Source: Kitasatospora purpeofusca
GTDB taxonomy: Bacteria; Actinomycetota; Actinomycetes; Streptomycetales; Streptomycetaceae
Assembly (NCBI RefSeq): GCF_000718025.1
Contig: NZ_JODS01000018.1
Location: forward strand, 1 to 64,000
Direction: 5' to 3'
Length of the DNA: 64,000 nucleotides
This document shows, one piece after another, positions 50,115 through 59,097 of the stretch (position 1 is the stretch's first letter; each line of letters opens with the position of its first letter). A program made the translations under genes and the position numbers. Under the pieces are notes generated by a model. That model ran no database searches. It was given only the letters and a program-made list of their open reading frames with translations, and had not been told where the DNA came from.

Positions 50115-51614
50115 TCAGAAGAGCGGGAGGCGGCGGCTGAAGGCGTCGGTGACGGTGTTGGTGTCACCGGGGACGAGGGTGCCGTCCTCCGAGGTGAAGA
50201 CGAGGGTGGTGCCGAAGGCGTCGATGAGGGGCTCGGAGGAGAAGCCGGCGGTCTGGGCGCCGTCGGAGGAAACGCTGACACGCTCGGTACGGCCGGTCCA
50301 CAGGTCGTGCCGGAAGATGTCGTCGGTCAGGTTGGTGTCGCCGGGGACGAGGTTCTCGGCGTCGGACATGAAGTAGACCCAGCGGTTCCCGGCGGCCATG
50401 ACGGCACCGTAGGAGGACCCGGTGGTCACGGTGCCGGGCAGGCCGGCCGGGAGGCGGCGGACGGTGCCCTGCCGCAGGTCGCGCACGAAGACCTCGTAGT
50501 GGCGCTGCGAGCCGGAGCTGTCGGGGGTGTTCGGCACGAGGACGGCGAACAGCGCGTAGCGCCCGTCGGGGCTGAAGGCGCCGTCGGAGGAGCCGACCAG
50601 CTGGCCGGTCTCGTCGATGCTGCCGCCCTTGAGCTGCCCGGTGGCGACGTCGTGGACGTAGAACGGGTACTGGCGCGGCCTGGTGACCTCCGCGCGGGCG
50701 CCGGTGGCGGCCCCGGCGGCGGGGGCGTAACCGTGGCGGGCGGGGCGGCCGGGCACGTGCTCGTCGGCGGTGGCCGAGGCGTCGGACGCGGCGAGGGAGG
50801 AGACCTGGCCGCCGCCCTCCTCGGGCGGGAGCAGGTTGGTGGCCTTGGAGATGAAACCGACCCGGCTGCCGTCGCCGCTGATCACCGGCGCGGCGGACGG
50901 GCGATCGGCGGGCGTGCCGTCGGCGGCCCGGGTGACCAGCCGGGTGGTGCCGGTCCACCGGTCGAGCAGGTAGACGTTGGCGACGCGGTTGACCGGGTCC
51001 GGGACGAGGTCGGTCCGGCTGGAGGCGAAGGCGACGTAGCGGCCGTCCCAACTGATCGACGCCAGATAGGAGTTGAGGTCCGGTGCCTCGCGGTGCGGGT
51101 CGCCGGTGGTGAGCCGCTCGGTGCGGTCGGTCCAGCGGTCGCGGAGGTAGATGTCCTCGGCGCCGTTGGTGTCGCCGGGCACGAGCGCGGCGGTGGAGGT
51201 GAAGACGACGTAGCGGCCGTTGCCGCTGATCGAGCCGTCGTAGGAGCGGCCGTCGGCCTGGGCGCCGGTGGAGGTGAGGCTGACCCGCTCGGTGCGGCGT
51301 GTGAGGAGGTCGCGGACGAACACGTCCGCCGCGCCGTTGGTGTCGCCGGGCACCAGGTTGGTGGCATCGCCGCCGAGGACGGCGTACCGGCCGTCGGCGC
51401 TCACGCTGTCGGCCCAGGTCGCGCCGTCGGGCTGGGCGCCGCCGATGCCGACGGTGAGCCGGGTCGTGCCGCCGGCCGTGGACGTCGCCGGGGCGGCGGT
51501 CGCGGTCGCGGCGGTGCCGGTGAGGAGGCCGACCGTCAACAGGGCCGCGGTCGCGGCGAGGCGCCGACGGCCGGGCCGTCCGACGGCGATGGTGGGCGTG
51601 GTGCTGCTGCTCAT
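50115..51614 (-). CDS. Secreted TolB/PD40-like beta-propeller protein
   Basis: A 499-residue exported protein. The signal peptide runs through LAATAALLTVGLLTGTAATA. The mature part has about seven repeats pairing DGRYAVLGGDATNLVPGDTN, the phrase DVFVRDLLTRRTERVSL and their variants, typical of PD40/WD40-like TolB propellers, with LVPGDTN recurring four or more times in a Ca2+-loop-like pattern (D-x-N). A linker (ASDASATADEHVPGRPARHG) interrupts the middle. Role probably extracellular binding. ATG 51614 follows CAGGGAGAC. The frame is open upstream but without coding character. Confidence 0.8.
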   Translation of the reverse strand: MSSSTTPTIAVGRPGRRRLAATAALLTVGLLTGTAATATAAPATSTAGGTTRLTVGIGGAQPDGATWADSVSADGRYAVLGGDATNLVPGDTNGAADVFVRDLLTRRTERVSLTSTGAQADGRSYDGSISGNGRYVVFTSTAALVPGDTNGAEDIYLRDRWTDRTERLTTGDPHREAPDLNSYLASISWDGRYVAFASSRTDLVPDPVNRVANVYLLDRWTGTTRLVTRAADGTPADRPSAAPVISGDGSRVGFISKATNLLPPEEGGGQVSSLAASDASATADEHVPGRPARHGYAPAAGAATGARAEVTRPRQYPFYVHDVATGQLKGGSIDETGQLVGSSDGAFSPDGRYALFAVLVPNTPDSSGSQRHYEVFVRDLRQGTVRRLPAGLPGTVTTGSSYGAVMAAGNRWVYFMSDAENLVPGDTNLTDDIFRHDLWTGRTERVSVSSDGAQTAGFSSEPLIDAFGTTLVFTSEDGTLVPGDTNTVTDAFSRRLPLF

Positions 51615-52151
51615 CGGGAGTCTCCCTGGATCGCGCCCTCGCCCGCGCGCCCGGTGGTCCACCGAGGACACACGGCCCGCCCCCCGGCGGTCGGCTCGGG
51701 GCCGAGCCAACCGGCTCGGACGGGATGCCGTCAACTGCCTGAGCGGGCCTTCGACGACATTCCGCCATTGCGGCGCCTGCCGCGGCAACAAGTGCTGAGC
51801 GGAAGGGACTTGGCGGAGCCCGACGGTCGAAGGCGGTCGGGTGACGGCCGGACGGCGCCGGGCCCGGACCGAACCGGGGAGGCCGGGATGTGCCGCAGCC
51901 GTGATGTGCCGCAGCCGTCCCGGGTCCGACGGGGGAGGCGGACCCGGGACGGGCTGAAGTCGCGCTGCTGACAAGCGCGTTCGCCGGGCCCGAGGGGTCG
52001 GGGTCCGGCTCTCCGACTACGGTGGCCCAGCTCGGCCGGGGTGCCAACGCGGACCGCCCGCCCGGCCCCTACCCGGGCGTCAGTGGCTGCCCCAAGGGGC
52101 AGCTCCGGCGCGGTGCACCGGTGCGGTGGACCGGTGCGGTGGACCGGCCTC
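51615..52151. other. 537-bp intergenic region with hairpin and tandem repeats
   Basis: No gene supported. Contents: a 16-nt tandem pair GATGTGCCGCAGCCGT around 51887-51918, a 13-bp hairpin (51916-51928 with 51939-51951; arm CGTCCCGGGTCCG), and a 14-nt tandem repeat GGTGCGGTGGACCG at about 52118-52146 next to the regulator stop codon. Confidence 0.6.
51916..51951. terminator. Orphan hairpin, terminator-like
   Basis: Perfect 13-bp stem CGTCCCGGGTCCG / CGGACCCGGGACG with a 10-nt loop. It lies 200-300 nt from the nearest genes, both transcribed leftward, so it could end the transcript of the regulator at 52152. Confidence 0.45.
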
Positions 52152-52796
52152 TCACTCCGCCGGGATGTGCGCGAGCATCCGCTCCATCCCGCCGACCCAG
52201 TTGGCCCGCAGGGCGGTGATGGCGCCGGGCAGGTCGTCCTCCAGCAGTCGGCGGGCGATCTCGCAGTGCTCCTCCGACTCGCGCGCCACCGGCTCGTCCT
52301 CCGCGACGACCAGGTTCTCGTAGCGCCGCATCCCGGCCTTGACCCGGCCGAGCAGGTCGATCAGGCGCTCGTTGGAGCAGCCGCTGAGCAGCAGGCCGTG
52401 CCACTCGTCGTCGCGCCGGTCGACGGTCGCGTGGGTGGCGACCTGGTCCGGGAAGCCCTGGGCGAGGTCCAGCAGGCGCGGGGCGATGGCCCGCAGGTGG
52501 GCCGGGTCGGAGGACTCCAGCGCCAGCGACTCCAGGGCGGCGACGATCGCGACCAGTTCGCGGAACTCGGTGCGGCTGACCGGTGCGAAGCGGAAGCCCC
52601 GGCCCTGGTTGCTCTCCAGTACGCCCTCGCCCGCCAGGGCGATCAGGGCCTCCCGCAACGGGGTGCGGCTGACCCCGAGTTCGGCGGCCAGGACCGCCTC
52701 GTTCACGTCGGTGCCGGCCGCGAACTCGCCGCGGGTGAGGCGGTCCATCAGCTCGTCGCGGATCTGCTCGCGCAGTGGGCGGCGCTCGATCGCCAT
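52152..52796 (-). CDS. GntR family (FadR-type) transcriptional regulator
   Basis: A 214-residue regulator. The N-terminal winged helix reads PLREQIRDELMDRLTRGEFA, AGTDVNEAVLAAELGVSRTP and LREALIALAGEGVLESNQGR; the C-terminal FCD-type all-helical domain binds a carboxylate-type effector (conserved D/H/H-like positions: DRRDDEWHGLLLSG, SEEHCEIARRLLEDD). ATG 52796 follows GGGGGACCCCG. It is divergent from the catabolic cluster starting at 52915, with a perfect palindrome between, and is its likely repressor. Confidence 0.85.
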   Translation of the reverse strand: MAIERRPLREQIRDELMDRLTRGEFAAGTDVNEAVLAAELGVSRTPLREALIALAGEGVLESNQGRGFRFAPVSRTEFRELVAIVAALESLALESSDPAHLRAIAPRLLDLAQGFPDQVATHATVDRRDDEWHGLLLSGCSNERLIDLLGRVKAGMRRYENLVVAEDEPVARESEEHCEIARRLLEDDLPGAITALRANWVGGMERMLAHIPAE

Positions 52797-52858
52797 CGGG
52801 GTCCCCCTTTTTTCGGATTCGCAGCATAGCTCTTGACCGCATTCAGTGTACTGCACTA

Positions 52859-52873
52859 TGTATTTTGAATACA
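52859..52873. promoter_or_regulatory. Palindromic GntR-type operator
   Basis: TGTATT-TTG-AATACA, perfect 6-bp arms, in the AT-rich divergent region 42 nt before the GH42-like gene. A second imperfect palindrome, AGTGTACTGCACT (52844-52856), is adjacent, and TTGACC (52833-52838) could be a -35 box. Confidence 0.75.
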
Positions 52874-52914
52874 AAATTCTGAACGGGGTCCTCGACCCCT
52901 CGAGGAGGCGGAGC

Positions 52915-54951
52915 ATGGGCCTGACCCGGGTGCCGGGACTGCTGTTCGGAGGCGACTACAACCCCGAGCAGTGGCCCGAGGAGGTCTGGCAGGAGGACGT
53001 CCGGCTGATGGCGGAGGCGGGCGTCAACCTGGTCACCGTCGGCGTCTTCTCCTGGTCCCGACTGGAACCCGCCCCCGGCGTCCACGAGTTCGGCTGGCTG
53101 GACCGCGTCCTCGACCTGCTCCACGAGCACGGCATCGCGGTCGACCTCGCCACCGCGACCGCGACCCCGCCGCCCTGGCTGGTCCGCGACCACCCGGAGG
53201 TGATGCCGGTCGACGCCGCCGGGACCAGGCTGGAGTTCGGCTCCCGGCAGGGCTACTGCCCCTCCTCGCCGGTGTTCCGCGCCGCCACCGTCCGGCTCGC
53301 CCGCGCCGTGGCCGAGCGCTACCGCGACCACCCCGCCCTCGCCCTGTGGCATGTGAGCAACGAGTACGCCGACCACACCGCCGAGTGCTTCTGCCCGGAG
53401 TCGGCCCGCGACTTCCGCCGCTGGCTGAAGGAGCGCCACCGCTCCCTGGACGGCCTCAACGCGGCCTGGGGCACGTCCTGCTGGGGTCAGCACTACACCG
53501 ACTGGACCCAGATCGAACCGCCCCGAAAGGCGCCGGGACCGGTCAACCCGGCGCAGCTGCTGGACTGGCGCCGCTTCTCCAGCGACGCCCTGCTCGCCTG
53601 CTTCGAGGCCGAGCGCGCGGTGCTCAAGGAGGTCACCCCGGACGTGCCGGTGACCACCAACTTCATGAGCGTGCTGCGCGACCTCGACTACTGGGCCTGG
53701 GCCGCCGCCGAGGACGTCGTCACCGACGACGCCTACCCGGACCCGGCCGACCCCCGGGCCGCGGTGAAGGCCGCGCTCAGCTACGACCTGATGCGCTCGC
53801 TGAAGCGGCAGCCCTGGCTGCTGCTGGAGTCCGCGCCGAGCGCGGTCAGCTGGCGGCCGGTCAACGTCCCCAAGGACCCCGGGGTGATGCGGCTGCACAG
53901 CCTCCAGGCGCTCGCCCACGGCTCCGACGGCGTGATGTTCTTCCAGTGGCGCCAGGCCCGCTACGGCCCGGAGAAGTTCCACTCGGCGATGCTGCCGCAC
54001 GGCGGCACCGCGACCCGGCAGTGGCGCGAGACGCTCGCCCTCGGCGCGGACGTCCGCCGGCTGGCCGAGGTGGCCGGCAGCACCACCCGGGCCGAGGTCG
54101 CGCTGCTGCTGGACTGGGACAGCTGGTGGGGGCTGGAGGCGCCCGAGTCGATGCCCTCCGACCGGCTCCGGCTGCACGAGCTGCTGCTCTCCTGGTACGC
54201 GCCGCTGCACGCCCGGGGCATCGCCGTCGACCTGGCCCCGCCCGGGCGCGACCTCTCCGGCTACCGGCTGGTGATCGCCCCCAACCTCTACCTGTGCACG
54301 GCCGAGCAGGCCGCCGCGCTGGCCGCCTTCCCCGGCCACCTGGTGGTCGGGCCGTTCAGCGGCGTGGTCGACGCCGCCGACCAGGTCCACGACGGCGGGG
54401 CGCCCGGGCCGCTGCGCGAACTGCTCGGGGTGCGGGTCGAGGAGTGGCGGCCGCTGCCGGACGGTGCCACCCAGGAGGTGGAGACGGCGGACGGCACCCG
54501 GCTGCGCGCCCGCACCTGGACCGAGTGGGTGGAGGCCGACGGGGCCGAGGTGGTGGCGCGCTACCGGGGCGGCCCGCTGGACGGCCGCCCGGCCGTCACC
54601 CGGCGGGTTGCCAGGACCGGAATCGCCACCGCCGGCGCCACCTATCTGAGCTGCCTGCCCGAGGACCCGTCCCCGCTGCTGGCCGAGGTGCTGGCCGCCG
54701 CCGGGGTCACCGGCGTCGCCGGACCCGACCTCCCCGAGGGCGTCGAGGCCTGCCGCCGCGGCCCCTACCTCTTCCTGCTCAACCACGGCAGCCGGACGGC
54801 CACCGTCCCGCTGCCGTCCCCGGCCACTACCGACACCGATACCACTACCGACACCGACGCCGTGTTCACCGACCTGCTGACCGGCCGTCCGCTGCCGAGC
54901 GGCCCCCTGTCGCTCGCGCCCGGCGACGCCGTCGTCCTCAAGCAGTCCTGA
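52915..54951 (+). CDS. Beta-galactosidase, GH42-like
   Basis: A 678-residue cytoplasmic enzyme of GH42 layout: TIM-barrel catalytic domain (FGGDYNPEQWPEEVWQEDVR at the N-terminus; acid/base Glu150 in WHVSNEYADH; nucleophile Glu305 in LLLESAPSAVSW), a trimerisation-type domain (LLLDWDSWWGLEAPESMPSD), and a C-terminal beta domain (YLFLLNHGSRTATV). It hydrolyses beta-galactosides or related sugars; absence of a signal peptide fits uptake of oligosaccharides by the ABC importer downstream. ATG 52915 follows GAGGAGGCGG. First gene of the cluster controlled by the divergent GntR-type regulator. Confidence 0.9.
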   Translation: MGLTRVPGLLFGGDYNPEQWPEEVWQEDVRLMAEAGVNLVTVGVFSWSRLEPAPGVHEFGWLDRVLDLLHEHGIAVDLATATATPPPWLVRDHPEVMPVDAAGTRLEFGSRQGYCPSSPVFRAATVRLARAVAERYRDHPALALWHVSNEYADHTAECFCPESARDFRRWLKERHRSLDGLNAAWGTSCWGQHYTDWTQIEPPRKAPGPVNPAQLLDWRRFSSDALLACFEAERAVLKEVTPDVPVTTNFMSVLRDLDYWAWAAAEDVVTDDAYPDPADPRAAVKAALSYDLMRSLKRQPWLLLESAPSAVSWRPVNVPKDPGVMRLHSLQALAHGSDGVMFFQWRQARYGPEKFHSAMLPHGGTATRQWRETLALGADVRRLAEVAGSTTRAEVALLLDWDSWWGLEAPESMPSDRLRLHELLLSWYAPLHARGIAVDLAPPGRDLSGYRLVIAPNLYLCTAEQAAALAAFPGHLVVGPFSGVVDAADQVHDGGAPGPLRELLGVRVEEWRPLPDGATQEVETADGTRLRARTWTEWVEADGAEVVARYRGGPLDGRPAVTRRVARTGIATAGATYLSCLPEDPSPLLAEVLAAAGVTGVAGPDLPEGVEACRRGPYLFLLNHGSRTATVPLPSPATTDTDTTTDTDAVFTDLLTGRPLPSGPLSLAPGDAVVLKQS

Positions 54952-54995
54952 CGCAGTCCCCAAGCAGTCCCGAAGCCCTGACCCGAGGAGTGCCA

Positions 54996-56345
54996 GTGGC
55001 CCATCCCTACATCCCCAACGCGGGGCCCGAGACCAGGGCGGCGATGCTCGCCGAGATCGGCGCCCCCGACGTCGCCGAGTTCTACCGCGACATCCCCGCC
55101 GAACTGCGGCTCGACCGCCCGCTCGACCTGCCCGCGCCGTACACCGACGAACCCGGCCTGGTCCGGCACCTGCACGGCCTGCTGGCACGCAACACCCACC
55201 CGGCCGAACTGCTGAGCTTCCTCGGCCACGGCTGCTACCACCACCACGTCCCGGCGGTGTGCGACGAGGTCAACGGCCGGGGCGAGTTCCTCACCGCCTA
55301 CGCGGGCGAGCCCTACGAGGACCACGGCCGCTTCCAGGCCCTCTTCGAGTACGTCTCGATGATGGCCGAGCTGCTGGAGATGGACGTCGTCAACGTCCCC
55401 GTCTACGACGGCTACCAGGCGACCGGGACGGCCCTGCGGATGGCCGCGCGCCGTACCGGACGCTCCAAGGTGCTGGTGAGCGGGGCGATCGCGGCCGACA
55501 AGCTGGCCAAGATCCGCGACTACCTCACCCCGGACGTCGAGGTGCACCTCGCCCCGGTGGCCGACTCCGGGGAGATGGGCGAAGTCCGGCTGGACGACAC
55601 CTTCGCCGCGCTCTACCTGGAGACGCCGACGGTGCACGGCGTGGTCGAGACCCGGGGCCGGGAGCTGGCCGAACTGGCGCACGGCGTCGGCGCGCTGCTG
55701 GTCGTCGGCACCGACCCGATCTCGCTGGGCGTGCTCGCCCCGCCCGCCTCCTACGGCGCCGACCTGGTCTGCGGGGACATCCAGTCGCTCGGCATGCACC
55801 CGCAGTACGGCGGCGGCCAGGCCGGGTTCATCGCCAGCCACGACGACGAGCGGCTGGTCGCCGAGTTCCCGTCCCGGCTGTTCGGCATCGCCCCGACGGC
55901 GGTGCCCGGCGAGTACGGCTTCGGCGACGTCTTCTACGACCGGACCTCGTTCGCGCTGCGCGAGGAGGGCAAGGAGTGGGTCGGCACCGCGGCCGCCCTG
56001 TGGGGCATCACCGCCGGCGTCTACCTGGCGCTGATGGGCCCGCAGGGGATGCGGGAGATCGGCGAGACCGTGCTCGCCCGGACCCGCTACGCGATGCGCG
56101 CGCTGGCCGCGGCCGGCGCCGCGGTCCGCCACCAGGAGGCCGTGCACTTCCGGGAGTTCGCCGTGGAGGTGCCGGACGCCGACGCGCTGCTCGCCGACCT
56201 GCACGGCCGGGGCATCCTCGGCGGTGTGCGGCTCGGGGACCGCGAGGTCCTGGTCTGCGTCACCGAACGGCACTCGATCGCCGACATCGACACCCTCGCG
56301 GCGGCCGTCAAGGACGCCCTCTCCGCCCTGGGAGGCGCCGAATGA
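54996..56345 (+). CDS. Divergent GcvPA-like protein (glycine dehydrogenase alpha-type)
   Basis: A 449-residue protein related to the N-terminal half of glycine cleavage P-protein. It has FLGHGCYHHHVPAVCDEV and SMMAELLEMDVVNVPVYDGY, as in GcvPA, but the strongly conserved PYQPEISQG segment reads AGEPYEDHGRFQ. PLP is bound by the partner subunit in this family. It starts at GTG 54996 behind GAGGAG and overlaps the partner gene by 4 nt. No GcvT, GcvH or lipoamide dehydrogenase gene is in the window, so ordinary glycine cleavage is unlikely here. Probably half of a heteromeric PLP enzyme acting on another amine. Confidence 0.8.
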   Translation: MAHPYIPNAGPETRAAMLAEIGAPDVAEFYRDIPAELRLDRPLDLPAPYTDEPGLVRHLHGLLARNTHPAELLSFLGHGCYHHHVPAVCDEVNGRGEFLTAYAGEPYEDHGRFQALFEYVSMMAELLEMDVVNVPVYDGYQATGTALRMAARRTGRSKVLVSGAIAADKLAKIRDYLTPDVEVHLAPVADSGEMGEVRLDDTFAALYLETPTVHGVVETRGRELAELAHGVGALLVVGTDPISLGVLAPPASYGADLVCGDIQSLGMHPQYGGGQAGFIASHDDERLVAEFPSRLFGIAPTAVPGEYGFGDVFYDRTSFALREEGKEWVGTAAALWGITAGVYLALMGPQGMREIGETVLARTRYAMRALAAAGAAVRHQEAVHFREFAVEVPDADALLADLHGRGILGGVRLGDREVLVCVTERHSIADIDTLAAAVKDALSALGGAE

Positions 56346-57937
56346 GCTCGCACACCGAACCCTTCGCCAGCCTGCCGGTCACGCCCAAGCCGGGCCTGCG
56401 CCGCTTCCACCAGGCCCGCTGGGACGAGGAGATCGTCTTCGAGCTGTCCCGGCCCGGCCGCCGCGGCGTGGGCGTGCCCGCGCCCGACGCGCCGCTCGTC
56501 GAACTGCCGGAGTCGGTCGCCCGCCGTACCCCGCCCGCGCTGCCCGAGCTCTCCCAGAACCAGGTGGTCCGGCACTACCTGCGGCTCTCCCAGGAGACCC
56601 TGGGCGCGGACTTCAACATCGACGTCGGCCAGGGCACCTGCACCATGAAGTACAGCCCCAAGGTCAACGACTCCCTCGTCCGGGACCCGAGGGTCGCCGC
56701 GCTGCACCCGTTGCAGCCCGAGTCCACCGTGCAGGGCGTGCTGGAGATCTACTGGCGGCTGGAGCAGATCCTCAAGGAGATCTCCGGCATGGCCAGGGTG
56801 TCGCTGCAGCCGGGGGCGGGCTCCGCGGCGATCTACGCCAACATCGCGATGATCCGCGCCTACCACGCCTCGCGGGGCGAGGGCGGGCAGCGCGACCAGG
56901 TGATCACCACGATGTTCTCGCACCCCTCGAACGCGGCCTGCGCCAAGGTGGCCGGCTACGAGGTGATCACCCTCATGCCGGACGCCGACGGCAACCCGGA
57001 CATCGAGGCGCTGCGGGCGGCGGTCGGGCCGCGCACCGCCGCGCTGATGATCACCAACCCGGAGGACACCGGGATCTTCAACCCCCGGATCAAGGAGTTC
57101 GTCGACCTGGTCCACGAGGCCGGCGGCCTGGCCTGCTACGACCAGGCCAACGCCAACGGCATCCTCGGCATCACCCGGGCCCGGGACGCGGGCTTCGACC
57201 TGTGCCACTTCAACCTGCACAAGACCTTCTCCACCCCGCACGCCTGCGGCGGACCGGCGGCCGGCGCCTGCGGCGTCTCGGCGGCGCTGGTGCCGTTCCT
57301 GCCCGGGCCGGTCGTCGACCGGGTCGAGAACGCGGGGACCGCAGCAGGGGAGCCGGAGGTCTACACCCTGACCGTCCCCGAGCGCTCGGTCGGCAAGATC
57401 CGCCCCTTCCTCGGCGTCACCCCCAATGTGGTGCGCGCCTACGCCTGGGTGATGGCGCTCGGCGCCGAGGGCCTGCGCGAGGTCGCCGAGACGGCCGTGC
57501 TCAACAACAACTACCTGCTGGCGAAGGTCGCCCGGATCCCCGGCGCCTCCGTGCCGTGGGCCGACCGCCGCCGGGTCGAGCAGGTCCGCTACTCCTGGCA
57601 GCAGCTGACCGAGGAGACCGGCGTCCACTCCGAGGAGATCGGCATCCGCGCCGCGGACTTCGGCGTGCACTACTGGACCAGCCACCACCCGTACGTGGTG
57701 CCCGAGCCGTTCACCCTGGAGCCCACCGAGTCCTACTCCAGGGAGGACCTCGACGAGTACGCGGCGATCCTCGCCCATGTCGCCGACGAGGCCCGCAAGG
57801 ACCCGGAGTTCGTCCGCAACGCGCCCTACCGCCAGACGGTGCACCGGATCGACCCGGCCTCGCTGGACGACCCGGCGCAGTGGTCGCCCAGCTGGCGCGC
57901 CTACCGCCGCAAGCACGGCGGGCAGCCCCAGGCATGA
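56342..57937 (+). CDS. Divergent GcvPB-like PLP protein (glycine dehydrogenase beta-type)
   Basis: A 531-residue fold-type-I PLP protein. The PLP lysine is Lys294 in HFNLHKTFSTPH. The usual GcvPB landmarks are present but altered: DVGQGTCTMKYSPK where family members have LGSCTMKYNPK, and VSLQPGAGSAAIYANIAMIR where they have LQPAAGAHGE. The extended C-terminus (SYSREDLDEYAAILAHVADE) is as in GcvPB. ATG 56342 overlaps the GcvPA-like stop, and its own stop overlaps the next start (ATGA). The altered motifs sit at the substrate and glycine-binding side, suggesting a different substrate. With the upstream gene it likely forms one enzyme. Confidence 0.8.
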   Translation: MSSHTEPFASLPVTPKPGLRRFHQARWDEEIVFELSRPGRRGVGVPAPDAPLVELPESVARRTPPALPELSQNQVVRHYLRLSQETLGADFNIDVGQGTCTMKYSPKVNDSLVRDPRVAALHPLQPESTVQGVLEIYWRLEQILKEISGMARVSLQPGAGSAAIYANIAMIRAYHASRGEGGQRDQVITTMFSHPSNAACAKVAGYEVITLMPDADGNPDIEALRAAVGPRTAALMITNPEDTGIFNPRIKEFVDLVHEAGGLACYDQANANGILGITRARDAGFDLCHFNLHKTFSTPHACGGPAAGACGVSAALVPFLPGPVVDRVENAGTAAGEPEVYTLTVPERSVGKIRPFLGVTPNVVRAYAWVMALGAEGLREVAETAVLNNNYLLAKVARIPGASVPWADRRRVEQVRYSWQQLTEETGVHSEEIGIRAADFGVHYWTSHHPYVVPEPFTLEPTESYSREDLDEYAAILAHVADEARKDPEFVRNAPYRQTVHRIDPASLDDPAQWSPSWRAYRRKHGGQPQA

Positions 57938-59097
57938 TCGTCGGCCTGATCGTGAACCCCGTCGCCGGCCTCGGCGGCGCCGTCGCCCTCAAGGGCAGCG
58001 ACGGGCCGGACATCCAGGCCAGGGCGCTCGCGCTGGGCGCCGTTCCCCGGGCGGCCGAGCGCGCCGCCGCCGCGCTGCGCGCCCTGCGGGCCCGGCGGCC
58101 GGACGTCCTGGTGCGCACCGTGGCCGGACCGATGGGGGAGGACAGCGCCCGGGCGGCGGGCGTCCCGTACCGGCTCGCGCACCGTCCGGCGGCGACGTCC
58201 GGCGGAACGGCCGGCTCCGGGGCGACGTCCACCGGCGCCGCCGACACCCGGACTGCGCCCACCGGCCCGGCCGACACCCGGGCGGCGGTCGCGGCGCTCG
58301 GCGAGGTGGACCTGCTGCTGTTCGCGGGCGGCGACGGGACGGCGCGCGACGTCCTGGACGCGGCGCCGCGCCCGCCGGTGCTCGGCATCCCGGCCGGGGT
58401 GAAGGTGTACTCCGGCTGCTTCGCCCTCAGCCCGGTCGCGGCGGGCGCGACCGTCGCCGGGTTCGACGGCCGGACCGTCGACGCGGAGGTGGTCGACCTG
58501 GACGAGGAGGGCCACCGCGCGGGCCTGGTCGGCGCCCGGCTGTACGGCACGCTGCGGGTGCCGGCGGCCCGGGAGCGGCTGAGCGGGCGCAAGACCGGCT
58601 CCTCGGCGGCGCCGCCCGGCTCGGCCGAGTCCATCGCCCGCGCGGTGGTGGCGGACATGCGCCCCGGCACCGCCTACGCGCTCGGCCCCGGCGCCACCAC
58701 GCTCGCCGTGGGGCGGGCGCTCGGGCTGGCGCTGACACCGCTCGGCGTGGACGTGGTCCGGGACGGCGCCCTGCTCGCCCCGGACGTGACCGAGCAGCGG
58801 CTGCATGCCATTGCCATGTCACAGGTGACGCATGGTGTGTTGTCGGTGATCGGTGGGCAGGGTTTCGTGATCGGACGCGGGAACCAGCAGTTCAGCCCCC
58901 GGGTCCTGGCCGCGCTCGCCGGGGTCGTCGTGCTCGCCACGCAGCAGAAGCTCGCCGCCCTCGGCGGGCGGCCGCTGCTGGTCGACAGCGGCGACCCCCG
59001 GGCCGACGCCGCGTTCGAGGGCCACGTCCGGGTGGTCACCGGACACCGTGAATCAGTGCTGTACCGCATCAGTTCGGCGAGTGAGGAGCTTTCATGA
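57934..59097 (+). CDS. AcoX-like ATP-NAD kinase family protein
   Basis: A 387-residue protein with the NAD-kinase/AcoX landmarks: VNPVAGLGGAVALKGSDG at the start, LLLFAGGDGTARDV (GGDGT) in the middle, LGIPAGVKVYSGCFALSP and the C-terminal AMSQVTHGVLSVIGGQGFVI. A Thr/Ala-rich insertion (ATSGGTAGSGATSTGAADT) near residue 90 is unusual. The family is poorly defined; members sit in catabolic operons (acetoin type) with dehydrogenases. ATG 57934 overlaps the GcvPB-like stop, and ATG of the next gene overlaps its stop. It may phosphorylate a cofactor or pathway intermediate used by the neighbouring enzymes. Confidence 0.8.
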   Translation: MIVGLIVNPVAGLGGAVALKGSDGPDIQARALALGAVPRAAERAAAALRALRARRPDVLVRTVAGPMGEDSARAAGVPYRLAHRPAATSGGTAGSGATSTGAADTRTAPTGPADTRAAVAALGEVDLLLFAGGDGTARDVLDAAPRPPVLGIPAGVKVYSGCFALSPVAAGATVAGFDGRTVDAEVVDLDEEGHRAGLVGARLYGTLRVPAARERLSGRKTGSSAAPPGSAESIARAVVADMRPGTAYALGPGATTLAVGRALGLALTPLGVDVVRDGALLAPDVTEQRLHAIAMSQVTHGVLSVIGGQGFVIGRGNQQFSPRVLAALAGVVVLATQQKLAALGGRPLLVDSGDPRADAAFEGHVRVVTGHRESVLYRISSASEELS

